Below, piece after piece: positions 7,213 to 15,146 of a DNA stretch of 64,000 bases; the stretch's first letter is position 1; each line of letters begins with the position of its first letter. The position numbers and the translations under genes are program-made. The notes below the pieces were generated by a model. The model was not told the DNA's origin. It did no database searches and was given only the letters and a program-made list of their open reading frames with translations. The stretch comes from COE1 sp910588595 (GTDB lineage Bacteria; Bacillota; Clostridia; Lachnospirales; Lachnospiraceae), in the NCBI GenBank assembly GCA_948957135.1, contig CARDBT010000005.1, positions 1-64,000 on the forward strand. Reading direction: 5' to 3'.

Positions 7213-8280
7213 TTATCCTCCGTAGTTTTCCATAATTTTTTCAAACACAAATTTTGCCAACAATGGCGGAACAGCATTTCCAACCTGCTGCTGCTGATAA
7301 CCAATGCTCCCCTTAAAAATATATTTATCTGGAAATGATTGTAATCTTGCTGCCTCGCGTACTGATAACCCTCTATCCTGTCTTGGATGAATCAGCATAC
7401 TTTTACGATAATTTCCTATAACAACTGAAGGTTGATCTTCTAATAATCGATAATATATCCCTGTATGGCATTGAGAAGAGTCTTTGTAATTTTTCATCAA
7501 CTCTTCGGGAATTGCTGACCAATTTTGTCCTTGCTTAATATATTTATAACGCTCTAATACCATTTTTGAATTTTTTGAAACTAAATTTCCAGAACACTCT
7601 ACCATATTTTCACGCATCATCTTTGCATAATCACTTTCAGGCAATTTATAATATGGTAAAATATCAATATTAGCTCCGTTTTCTAATATAGGCAAATCTC
7701 CAATTGCATCCATAACAGAAACAATAGGATAATTATTCATACTTTCTAATTCAATCTTTTTTCCAAAATCAGAACCCAGAATAAATAATCGGCTACGTCT
7801 TTGGGGAATTCCAAAATCTTGTGCATTCAACACTGAATATGAACATGTGTATCCCTCTTTTTCAAAATCCAAAAGCATATTTTGAAAAAAACACCCCGAT
7901 TCTAACTCCAACAATCCGGTAACATTCTCAAAAACAAACCATTTTGGACGATATAACTTTAACATGCGCACAAACTCTTTATACAACCAATTTGTAGGAT
8001 TTTTAGAATTATTAGTCCGTCTATTTGAAATAGAAAACCCCTGACAGGGAGCACCACCAAATAATACATCAATCTTCTTGTTTTCAACTCCTGACAGTTC
8101 ATCAATATTATAAATGTCTTCATTTACCATTTGAGTATCTGCATGATTTTCTTGGTATGTTTCCGCAGCATACTTGTCTCTCTCAACTGCGCATATAACT
8201 TTAATTCCTGCCAACTCTGCCCCTAATGACATTCCTCCAGCACCTGCAAATATATCAACACCAATAATTTGTTTATTCAA
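7213..8280 (-). CDS. DNA (cytosine-5) methyltransferase, first gene of the HD/ORC operon
   Basis: 355 residues, full length for a single-domain C5 methyltransferase. Motif I VDIFAGAGGMSLG; motif IV GGAPCQGFSIS with the catalytic Cys; motif VI FENVTGLL; motif VIII PQRRSRLF; motif X at the C-terminus (GYQQQQVGNAVPP). It starts with TTG at 8280, with AGGTG 8 bases upstream. A variable target-recognition region spans about 200-280. The recognition site cannot be read from sequence. The downstream gene is an HD protein, not a restriction enzyme, so its role (self-marking for the HD/ORC module, or an orphan) is open. Confidence 0.93.
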   Translation of the reverse strand: MNKQIIGVDIFAGAGGMSLGAELAGIKVICAVERDKYAAETYQENHADTQMVNEDIYNIDELSGVENKKIDVLFGGAPCQGFSISNRRTNNSKNPTNWLYKEFVRMLKLYRPKWFVFENVTGLLELESGCFFQNMLLDFEKEGYTCSYSVLNAQDFGIPQRRSRLFILGSDFGKKIELESMNNYPIVSVMDAIGDLPILENGANIDILPYYKLPESDYAKMMRENMVECSGNLVSKNSKMVLERYKYIKQGQNWSAIPEELMKNYKDSSQCHTGIYYRLLEDQPSVVIGNYRKSMLIHPRQDRGLSVREAARLQSFPDKYIFKGSIGYQQQQVGNAVPPLLAKFVFEKIMENYGG

Positions 8281-8400
8281 CTATATTTCACCTCATTCCA
8301 TATTATAAAAACCACCAAAATTTAATAACATTTTATAACCAAACCCCAAAACAATTATTTTCAACGATTAAATATATATTTTCATTTACAGCGCGTCTGT
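8281..8400 (-). promoter_or_regulatory. Spacer with possible weak promoter for the methyltransferase-HD-ORC-thyX operon
   Basis: 120 bp between vsr and the TTG start. On the minus strand a perfect TATAAT lies at 8302-8307, but no good -35 box is found 16-18 bases upstream. This is the only sizable gap in the cargo and the only place a separate promoter could sit. It also marks a visible drop in GC relative to the genes on its right. Confidence 0.3.
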
Positions 8401-8838
8401 CTATATCTCTAAAAATCTTTCATCCCAAATTGTTTCTTCAATTACCTTTACACATTCATCAACATTTTTAGAAATATCCTTTCCCCAAAACCTGACAACC
8501 GTCCAGCCCTCAAATAAAAGCTTCTTATTTATCTCATCATCTCGTTCTCTATTTCTTGCAATTTTGCTAATCCAATACTGACCGTTATCCCCTTTCTCTA
8601 AACGCGGTCTTAAAACATCCCAATCCTTCCCATGAAAAAATTCACTATCACAGAAAATAGCAATTTTGTACTTCGTCAAAACAATGTCCGGTTTTCCTGG
8701 CAACCTACTGTAATTTTTACGATAGCTATATCCTTTATTCCACAACGCTTTACACAATTTGACCTCTATTGAAGTATCCTTACTTTTAATATGCGACATG
8801 TTTTTATGCCGCTGTTCCCTTGTTAAATTATCCGCCAT
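8401..8838 (-). CDS. vsr: Very short patch repair endonuclease Vsr
   Basis: 145 residues. Opening LTREQRHKNMSHIKSKDTSIE is the Vsr signature; the nuclease core includes LPGKPDIVLTKYKIAIFCDSEFFHG with the catalytic Asp, and later FWGKDI. Vsr nicks next to T:G mismatches produced when 5-methylcytosine deaminates, protecting methylated sites from C-to-T mutation. The ATG at 8838 lies 1 bp after the stop of the methyltransferase at 8840-9808, so its partner is probably that enzyme. Its presence agrees with 5-methylcytosine being made by these methyltransferases. Confidence 0.93.
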   Translation of the reverse strand: MADNLTREQRHKNMSHIKSKDTSIEVKLCKALWNKGYSYRKNYSRLPGKPDIVLTKYKIAIFCDSEFFHGKDWDVLRPRLEKGDNGQYWISKIARNRERDDEINKKLLFEGWTVVRFWGKDISKNVDECVKVIEETIWDERFLEI

Positions 8839-8839
8839 A

Positions 8840-9808
8840 TCAGCATTCCTGCAATTCTTCTTTTACTGCCCTTGCCACATGCCAAAACATTACGGGCGGA
8901 ATAGCGTTACCCAATGCCCTGTACTGCGCCGTTTCACTTCCCACCAGTTCAAACTCATCCGGAAACGATTGTATTCGCGCTACTTCTCTTGGAGTAAATC
9001 TTCGATAGCGACTGCCCTGCATCAGAACCGGATCAGTACTGTTAAGGGATACTTTTGCCAAATGCGCCCCAACGGTATTGCAGGGTTTATTGATATCCTG
9101 CGCCCGCCCCTTATTCATACTCTCACGCTTCTTCATCATTCCAGCCACAGCCCTGTCGCTAAAATAGTATTTTTCATCAACATCTGCTTCTATTACTTCT
9201 TTCAATGGTGCATATCCGTCCTCACTCTCTATTTCTGCATCAGGAAAGCGAAACGCAATATGTAGATCTTTCCTAAAACCCACAATAATAACACGTTCTC
9301 TTTTCTGCGGCACCCCATAATCAGCCGAATTTAAAATCCTATACTGAACATCATATCCACTTTCCTCAAATTCTTTTATAATCAGCGGAAATGCGCTCTT
9401 TTTATTTGCTGTCAATATTCCTTTTACATTTTCGGCAATAAAACACTTGGGCTGGCGTTCTCTTAAAATCCTGCACATTTCAAAAAACAGTTTCCCTCTT
9501 TCGTCTTTCATGCCAAGCCTTTTCGGATTTTGGGCAATGATAGAGAACGACTGGCAGGGAAATCCCCCCGTCAGAATATCAAATTCCGGAAGTTCCTCTG
9601 ATTTGACTTCCCTTATATCCCTGCTATCCGGCGTAATTTTAAAATTCTCCTTAAAAATATTGCAGGCATTATCATCAATATCATTTGCATAGACAATCTC
9701 CATACTATTAGAATCATAATGCTTTCCCAAAAAATCAAAATCCCCCAGCAGACCTACATCCGTACCTCCGCATCCGCAGAACAATGATGCTACTCTTAAT
9801 TTTTCCAT
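8840..9808 (-). CDS. DNA (cytosine-5) methyltransferase, Dcm-like, paired with vsr
   Basis: 322 residues. Motif I RVASLFCGCGGTDVGL, motif IV TGGFPCQSFSII (catalytic Cys), motif VI FIAENVKGIL, motif VIII PQKRERVIIVGF, and C-terminal YRALGNAIPPVM. Start at 9808 with GAGGAG upstream; it overlaps the end of the nuclease gene by 13 bp. With the methyltransferase at 11252-12313 flanking the same nuclease, the simplest reading is a type II system with an asymmetric site needing one methyltransferase per strand. Confidence 0.93.
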   Translation of the reverse strand: MEKLRVASLFCGCGGTDVGLLGDFDFLGKHYDSNSMEIVYANDIDDNACNIFKENFKITPDSRDIREVKSEELPEFDILTGGFPCQSFSIIAQNPKRLGMKDERGKLFFEMCRILRERQPKCFIAENVKGILTANKKSAFPLIIKEFEESGYDVQYRILNSADYGVPQKRERVIIVGFRKDLHIAFRFPDAEIESEDGYAPLKEVIEADVDEKYYFSDRAVAGMMKKRESMNKGRAQDINKPCNTVGAHLAKVSLNSTDPVLMQGSRYRRFTPREVARIQSFPDEFELVGSETAQYRALGNAIPPVMFWHVARAVKEELQEC

Positions 9809-11259
9809 GTCAGCAACTCCTCAAATTCTCCTACTTTTTTAGGATCAAACGTAATATCTGCCCCTTCCGATGGTATCATATTAATCATATCCTGCTTATA
9901 CAAACCCACCGGATCCTGCAGCAAAAACAGCTTTCGTTCTGATTTGCTGAGCAGCAGTCGGTACACATAATACCTATCATGCGTACTGCTTGCTGTATTC
10001 CATTCATTTTTTGTCATATGAATGCGGTTAAAGTGCAAGGGCTTTGAACTGATTGTTGTTTTCACTTCAATATATCGTTTGCGCTCATCTAATTCAACAG
10101 AACTAATATCATAACCAACCGCAAATTGTGTAGGTATCCTCTTTATCAAATGTATTAAATCCTCACGTCCACCAAGCTTAATACGCATACATTCATGTCC
10201 ATGCACTAAACTTTCTCCTATATCACCAATATCCTTTGTTGTCAGCATATCATAATAAACAGCAATACGCTTTTCAAGCACATTATCTCTTTCAACAAAA
10301 TCCGCCGCACCCATAGCAGTCGTGTTTTCTGTATTCTGCTTTAACTGCTCTAATTCCGCTTCATCATTGGCTATGTATGCCAAAATGTCTGTAGAGAAAT
10401 CAGTATCCTTCATATCCCGGTTCACGTACGCAAACCAATCATTGATACAATCCTTAACTGCTTCCATACTGCCGCCATGATTTTTAATCATAATATCATA
10501 TCCGCCAAACCACTCTCCCGATTCGCAGAATTTTATAATGGCATCTTCTTCAAGCGTATTAAGATAATATGTCTGACTGTCATATGTCTTTAATAAATTT
10601 GCAATTTCCATATAATCTATAATATCGCCTGCGTAACGTATAACGTCTCCCGTTTCATCATATGTCATTCTTTGTCTGCGGTTATATGAAATTCTTTCCC
10701 ATGTATTCTCTACTCCTTCATCATCTCTGGTTACTCTCAAGTCGTTAAATATACAATGGCATACTTCATACTTTGTAATCCCTGCCGAATTTCCGCCCTT
10801 TCTGTTTGCATACCGCAAAAGTTTTAATATGTATTGTGCAGGCTTAAAATGTATTCCCTGTTCTATTTGTTCCAGTACACCTTTAGGCTTTATATGTGCG
10901 CCCGGATACTGAAAGTTATACAGAAACGCCTTAAAACATTCAACCAAATCCTGATTAACCGCTAATTCAACGGCTCTCCTTCCCGGCTTATCGGTCATGT
11001 CTGTATGTTCTATAAACCCAAATAATGCTGATATTTCTGTTCTCCAATTGTTAATGGTCTTTAATTTTCTATGTGCATTTCCCGGATAACTAAATATTGC
11101 AGCATTAACCGCTTCCACAAATTCATCTGTGGATCTTTCCCCTACTCTTGTAATTTCCTCTGCTACATAAATAAGAACATTTTCTATGTCCCCCTTAAAC
11201 CTTGGGCGTACATGATGCAGTCTGAAAAAATACTGCTCCGGGATTTTATATTCAGCCAT
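9796..11259 (-). CDS. Restriction endonuclease-like protein with C-terminal DUF3883 (PD-(D/E)XK) domain
   Basis: 487 residues. The last 120 residues hold a DUF3883/NO-VEIN type nuclease fold: an upstream glutamate region (DIGESLVHGHECMRI), GYDISSVELDERKRYIEVKTT giving the D...ExK catalytic set, then a long beta region. The N-terminal 300 residues look helical/winged-helix (KLKTINNWRTEISALFGFIE) and are probably the DNA-reading part. The start is at 11259, with AGGAG 9 bases upstream; an ATG at 11268 abuts the same site with no spacing. The gene overlaps a methyltransferase gene at each end, which strongly suggests it is the cognate restriction enzyme. Confidence 0.8.
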   Translation of the reverse strand: MAEYKIPEQYFFRLHHVRPRFKGDIENVLIYVAEEITRVGERSTDEFVEAVNAAIFSYPGNAHRKLKTINNWRTEISALFGFIEHTDMTDKPGRRAVELAVNQDLVECFKAFLYNFQYPGAHIKPKGVLEQIEQGIHFKPAQYILKLLRYANRKGGNSAGITKYEVCHCIFNDLRVTRDDEGVENTWERISYNRRQRMTYDETGDVIRYAGDIIDYMEIANLLKTYDSQTYYLNTLEEDAIIKFCESGEWFGGYDIMIKNHGGSMEAVKDCINDWFAYVNRDMKDTDFSTDILAYIANDEAELEQLKQNTENTTAMGAADFVERDNVLEKRIAVYYDMLTTKDIGDIGESLVHGHECMRIKLGGREDLIHLIKRIPTQFAVGYDISSVELDERKRYIEVKTTISSKPLHFNRIHMTKNEWNTASSTHDRYYVYRLLLSKSERKLFLLQDPVGLYKQDMINMIPSEGADITFDPKKVGEFEELLTWKN

Positions 11260-12313
11260 TCTTTTCATCTCCTAACGCTTTTTTTAGCTGTTCTGCTATG
11301 CTCTGTGCCATCAACGGCGGCACTGCATTTCCTACTTGACGAAACTGCTGTGTCTTGTTCCCCAAAAAAACAAAACAATCAGGAAAAGACTGTAGCCTTG
11401 CACATTCTCTCACTGTTGGCACTCGATTAAATTTATAATGAAAATGATGCCTATGTCCTGTATCAATCGTTGGTGCCGGTTTATCACTTGCAAATCTTGT
11501 CCATGCAACATGAAAATTTCTGCTGTTTATATATTCCTCTGGCAAGTCTTTATAGTTACCCCCATCTGGAACCAGAGATATTATCTTCCTTACCTTATCA
11601 GAATGCGCCGCAGCAATATGATTTTTTACCAAATCCGAACCTTTCCGCATTATTTTCTGATACCTATTCTGCGGCTCTGTCAAATACGGCATATCCTCGC
11701 TTCCCAATTCGTTTTCCAGTGTAGGAAGATCAGAAAGCGCCATTGAGCAGCTTATTTTTTTTCCAACCGCATCCGGATACTCAAAATATCCCTTCTTTAT
11801 ACCTACAAAAACTACCCTTTTTCTATTTTGAGGAACTCCATAGTCAGAGGCACATAATATCTTATATTGGATATTATATCCCATCTCCGTAAATCTTTGA
11901 ATAATACTGTCTTTAATCTGTCCTCCAAACAGCCCAACCAATCCCGGTACATTTTCTATCACAAATGCTTTCGGCTGAATTTCTTCTACTAAACGAATAT
12001 ATGTCAAATATAGTCTGTTTCTAGGGTCATCAAATTTCCGCGGACCGGAAAGTGACATCCCCTGACAGGGCGGTCCTCCAATAATAACGTCTATTTCCTT
12101 ATCTCCAATCAATGGTTTTATATCATCAATATAGGTCACTTTCGTTATATCGCCGCAAATTGTTTTTGATCCTTTATGATTCAATTCAAATGTTTCCAAC
12201 GCTTTTGCATCGTTATCTATGCCTAACAGAATATTATAACCAGCCTTTTCAAATCCATAAGACAATCCGCCGCACCCACAGAATAGGTCTATTGCATTCA
12301 ATTTATTTCTCAT
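11252..12313 (-). CDS. DNA (cytosine-5) methyltransferase upstream of the DUF3883 nuclease
   Basis: 353 residues. Motif I AIDLFCGCGGLSYGF; motif IV IGGPPCQGMSLSG; motif VI VIENVPGLVGLFGG; motif VIII PQNRKRVVFVGI; motif X FRQVGNAVPPLM. The ATG at 12313 overlaps the end of the small HTH gene by 11 bp, so the two are translationally coupled. As the first enzyme of the operon, it is made before the nuclease, as self-protection requires. Confidence 0.93.
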   Translation of the reverse strand: MRNKLNAIDLFCGCGGLSYGFEKAGYNILLGIDNDAKALETFELNHKGSKTICGDITKVTYIDDIKPLIGDKEIDVIIGGPPCQGMSLSGPRKFDDPRNRLYLTYIRLVEEIQPKAFVIENVPGLVGLFGGQIKDSIIQRFTEMGYNIQYKILCASDYGVPQNRKRVVFVGIKKGYFEYPDAVGKKISCSMALSDLPTLENELGSEDMPYLTEPQNRYQKIMRKGSDLVKNHIAAAHSDKVRKIISLVPDGGNYKDLPEEYINSRNFHVAWTRFASDKPAPTIDTGHRHHFHYKFNRVPTVRECARLQSFPDCFVFLGNKTQQFRQVGNAVPPLMAQSIAEQLKKALGDEKNG

Positions 12314-12482
12314 GGTTTCTTGCCTTTCTATTATCTTGAGGTTTCATTGCATCTTCAGGAATTGCCCATGCTTCTCCCAGTTTGAATACCCCTTTTATTC
12401 TGTTTTCAGAGCATAATATCTGTACTCTGCGCTGTGAAATATTCCACTTTTTTGCCGCTTGACTAGCTGTCATATAGCCCAT
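12303..12482 (-). CDS. Small helix-turn-helix protein leading the restriction-modification operon
   Basis: 59 residues. MTASQAAKKWNISQRRVQIL is a MerR/excisionase-type HTH, followed by CSENRIKGVFKLGEAWAIPE, the wing and tail typical of AlpA/HTH_17 proteins. AAGGGAGTGG lies upstream of the ATG at 12482. It overlaps the methyltransferase start by 11 bp. A role like that of C (controller) proteins in timing methylase and nuclease expression is plausible from position, but the fold is excisionase-like rather than the usual XRE type. Confidence 0.75.
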   Translation of the reverse strand: MGYMTASQAAKKWNISQRRVQILCSENRIKGVFKLGEAWAIPEDAMKPQDNRKARNHEK

Positions 12483-12585
12483 AATTTCCCACTCCCTTGC
12501 TGTTAATATTATATTCTACGGGGCGAACAAAAGCAAGCCCATTTTCATCTATAAGTTCAACTTCCATAAAAAGAGGAGAATACAT
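12463..12585 (-). CDS. Possible 40-residue protein upstream of the HTH gene
   Basis: A short frame starting MYSPLFMEVELIDENGLAF and ending in GLYDS, overlapping the HTH gene by 20 bp in another frame. The composition is ordinary and the frame is open between TnpV and the HTH gene, but the nearest purine-rich site (GAGGAG) is about 15 bases from the ATG. The second Met is a possible alternative start. Function unknown. Confidence 0.35.
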   Translation of the reverse strand: MYSPLFMEVELIDENGLAFVRPVEYNINSKGVGNYGLYDS

Positions 12586-12615
12586 TCAATCAACTGTACG
12601 CTCCTCTTTCATAAC

Positions 12616-12969
12616 TCATAGCCGATATATAATTTCTTCCCTCACAATCTCCTCTGCCCTCGCACGAATATTATTCATTCTACGCACCCAAAGCATCTGA
12701 TCCTCTGCCTTTAACTGTTCTGTTACACCTTCCTTCTCTGCCATCTGCGCCACAAGCAAATCAAATCTTTCCTCTGCCTGTTCCTGTATCATCAGCAGAT
12801 GCCTCTTTAATTCTCCCGATAACAGCAATCCCGAATAAATTCCTCTCTTGTTATTTTTCAAATAATCCTTCCGCATCAATCCAAATTTCCGCAGCTCCCC
12901 CTCCGGCTCTGGATCGGGAATTAAGTTCGGTATCAAATAATCTCCACATTTCTCATAAGTTATGTTCAT
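12616..12969 (-). CDS. tnpV: TnpV family protein
   Basis: 117 residues. The C-terminal half (RLVAQMAEKEGVTEQLKAEDQMLWVRRMNNIRARAEEIV, seen as consecutive motifs with QMAEKEGVTEQLKAE and WVRRMNNIR) is the TnpV signature known from Tn4451-like and other clostridial elements. The biochemical role is not established. Start at 12969, with GAGGG 6 bases upstream. It lies 26 bp after the MobV relaxase gene, so probably co-transcribed. Confidence 0.85.
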   Translation of the reverse strand: MNITYEKCGDYLIPNLIPDPEPEGELRKFGLMRKDYLKNNKRGIYSGLLLSGELKRHLLMIQEQAEERFDLLVAQMAEKEGVTEQLKAEDQMLWVRRMNNIRARAEEIVREEIIYRL

Positions 12970-12995
12970 TTTTTGCCCTCTTTTTCTATTAAAAT

Positions 12996-14357
12996 CTACA
13001 TTTCCTGCTGCCACTGTTTATTCTTTTCAGGCAATGTCTGCTGATTTTTTCTCTGGCGGTTATGTTCAACCGCATCCAATTTTGCATCTTCCAGCTTTTG
13101 TTTCATCGTCTTTGGCGCAAGCGATTTTATAAATTCCACAAATGCCTCTCCAAGTCCTCTTGATGCTACAAACCTCTTTAGTTTTTCAACCTGATCTGTA
13201 AGCACAGCTATCTTTTTCTCCAGACCGGAAATTTTCTTCTCATATTTTTCTAAGAGATAATTTCTTGATACCGCCTTACTAAAAACATCCAGTATTTTAT
13301 TCCAGTCGCTTTTCTTTACTTTGACATATTCCTCACTGCCGAAAAGATTTGTCACTGGAACAGCAACACTTTTCATATTTTTTGTTTCCGCTGCCACTTC
13401 CTTTGAAATCATTTTAAATGTTTCCGCCCTCAAATCATGTTTCGCAAGAACCTCCTTTGCCGCTTTCTCTTTTGCCGCCGCTTCCTCAATCTGCTCTGTG
13501 AGTTTCTGTGCCTGCAAAACCAGCTCATTGTTTTGTGCCTCCATTTCCTGCACCTGTCCACGAAACTCTGCTGTTTTCTGCGCAAGATCATCATTCTGTT
13601 GCTCAAGAGCCTCATTTCGCTTATCCAGCACCACCGCCTGTTGTTCCAACTCCTCCACTTCTCGCATCGCGGCTTTATATTCCGGCAATGACAGATTATC
13701 ACGCTGTACACCGAGAACTTCTATCTCAATCCCCTGCTCCCTGCACAGTTCTGTCAGATATTCCCTCTCCCGTTCCTGCCATGCGACAGTTTCATTCTGC
13801 TTTCTGCTGACCGCCTTTGCGAATCCCATCTGCTGGAATGCCTTCGTCAGGCTGTTGCGTGTTTTCATTCCATTTTTATATCCATGCGCCACAGGAATAT
13901 AATCTATATGCAGATGCGGTGCCGCTTCATCCAAGTGCATTACACAGTTAAATAAATATAGATTCGGATTGCGTTCCTGAAAGGTCTTTGCATATTGCTC
14001 CAAGACCGCTATCGCTGCTTTTGCCTCCTCTGTCAGCACTCCGTTTTCGTCTGTAACTGGAGTATCAGTCTTTTTGCCTATCTGCACGATATTTTCATAA
14101 AATGTCTTTTCCTTGTTGCCGGAGTTTTCTATCTCCTTCAGATAATCGTCTTTCCGCCTGTCTTTGCGCTTCTGCGTTGCATTATAATCCCGAAGTGCCT
14201 GTCCGAAGCATTTCTCATAAGCAGCTCTTAATGGTTCCTGTATGTAAATCCGGTTCCAAGATGTCCTTTCCGGTACCACATTGTTGCAGATAAAATCTCT
14301 GTTGTTATGTGTAAGATGTCCTCTCCCTTTCGGGAAAGAAATTGTTTTTGCTGCCAA
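12996..14357 (-). CDS. MobV/Pre family relaxase
   Basis: 453 residues. MobV motif III MHLDEAAPHLHIDYIPV (HxDExxPHxH) at about 142-158, the metal-binding part of the relaxase that nicks oriT. Motif-I region near the N-terminus (GHLTHNNRDFICNN). Residues 230-330 form a long coiled coil rich in Glu/Gln. Start is TTG at 14357, 7 bases after GGAGAG; the nearby ATG is out of frame. The hairpin-rich region directly upstream (14400-14560) is the likely oriT. Such relaxases use a helper's secretion system, which fits the lack of transfer genes here. Confidence 0.9.
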   Translation of the reverse strand: MAAKTISFPKGRGHLTHNNRDFICNNVVPERTSWNRIYIQEPLRAAYEKCFGQALRDYNATQKRKDRRKDDYLKEIENSGNKEKTFYENIVQIGKKTDTPVTDENGVLTEEAKAAIAVLEQYAKTFQERNPNLYLFNCVMHLDEAAPHLHIDYIPVAHGYKNGMKTRNSLTKAFQQMGFAKAVSRKQNETVAWQEREREYLTELCREQGIEIEVLGVQRDNLSLPEYKAAMREVEELEQQAVVLDKRNEALEQQNDDLAQKTAEFRGQVQEMEAQNNELVLQAQKLTEQIEEAAAKEKAAKEVLAKHDLRAETFKMISKEVAAETKNMKSVAVPVTNLFGSEEYVKVKKSDWNKILDVFSKAVSRNYLLEKYEKKISGLEKKIAVLTDQVEKLKRFVASRGLGEAFVEFIKSLAPKTMKQKLEDAKLDAVEHNRQRKNQQTLPEKNKQWQQEM

Positions 14358-14399
14358 TGCATCACTCTCCTTCTCATTTTTTACAAATAAAGGCTAACT

Positions 14400-14560
14400 A
14401 CGGTTTTGTTACTTTTGTCAAAAGTAACGCCTTATTACTTCTGACGCATTCGCATCAGAAGTAAGGCGCTCTCCGAGGGTAGTGTTTGCCGCTGGCAAAC
14501 ACCGTCTGCCTGACGGCAGCCGTGGTCTGTCGTGAAAACCATCCGACAGACTGTTCATTC
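14400..14560. other. Candidate oriT: cluster of inverted repeats upstream of the relaxase
   Basis: The 318-bp gene-free stretch 14358-14675 holds at least five stems: GTTACTTTTG/CAAAAGTAAC (14408-14428, 1-base loop), TTACTTCTGA/TCAGAAGTAA (14435-14464), GTGTTTGCC/GGCAAACAC (14482-14502), CTGCC/GGCAG (14506-14519) and GTCTGTCG/CGACAGAC (14525-14551). No ORF or promoter is convincing. MobV-type oriT sites lie just upstream of the relaxase gene and contain inverted repeats around the nick. Confidence 0.55.
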
Positions 14561-14675
14561 CAGCAAAAATCCGCCGTCATTCGCTATGGGCGACGGTGCC
14601 GAACAAAAACTTTCCGGAACCGTTCCACAGGCTCCCTTCTCGGAATCGAGTACCGAATATAAAATTCGGAACCGC

Positions 14676-15131
14676 CTATCCGCCCATTGCAAATGCAAAC
14701 GCCATCATATCCTCGGACAATTCCGGCTCCTGCATCTGCTCCATTCCGTCTGCATTAGTCTTTTCTATCAGCTTTTCTGCATTGGAATAAACTGCGTAAA
14801 CATATTCATTGAAACTGTTACTGATCTGCTCTGCCAAAACCTTCTGCAACTCTTGAAGTATTTCATGGAATTTTTGTTCCAACACCCTGTCCAGCATCTT
14901 TTCAAGAATATCTGCATCCTGTTCTAGTAAAATAGCGGAATCGGCATCACTCATTGCCTTACCAGTTCCAACCTGCATCTGCCCGTCAAGAACCGCTACA
15001 AACGCATCAGAAAGTATCTTCCCATAAGAACCATCTTTTCGTGTAATGCCCTGCAAATATTCCCAAGTCCTGCGCTGGTTTTCATCTTCCATGCAGAATT
15101 TTATGTTGCTGCATTTATAAGCCTTTCTCAT
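14676..15131 (-). CDS. ParR-like partner of the ParM-like protein
   Basis: 151 residues. The N-terminal IKFCMEDENQRRTWEYLQGI followed by SYGKILSDAFVAVLD fits a ribbon-helix-helix DNA-binding domain like those in ParR adaptors. The rest is acidic and helical (EQDADILEKMLDRVLEQKFHE), fit for filament contact or dimerisation. It lies 15 bp downstream of the ParM-like gene, the usual parMR order. The ParR role is inferred from order, size and the N-terminal pattern. Confidence 0.65.
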   Translation of the reverse strand: MRKAYKCSNIKFCMEDENQRRTWEYLQGITRKDGSYGKILSDAFVAVLDGQMQVGTGKAMSDADSAILLEQDADILEKMLDRVLEQKFHEILQELQKVLAEQISNSFNEYVYAVYSNAEKLIEKTNADGMEQMQEPELSEDMMAFAFAMGG

Positions 15132-15146
15132 TCCATAACCCCATTT

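Noticed and set aside
6120..7304. Longer form of the HD protein beginning at 7304
   Set aside because: The extra 32 residues overlap the methyltransferase gene in another frame and the strong ribosome-binding site points to 7208.
13321..13902. 193-codon plus-strand frame opposite the relaxase
   Set aside because: Antisense to the coiled coil of MobV, Ser/Cys/Phe-rich, no ribosome-binding site.
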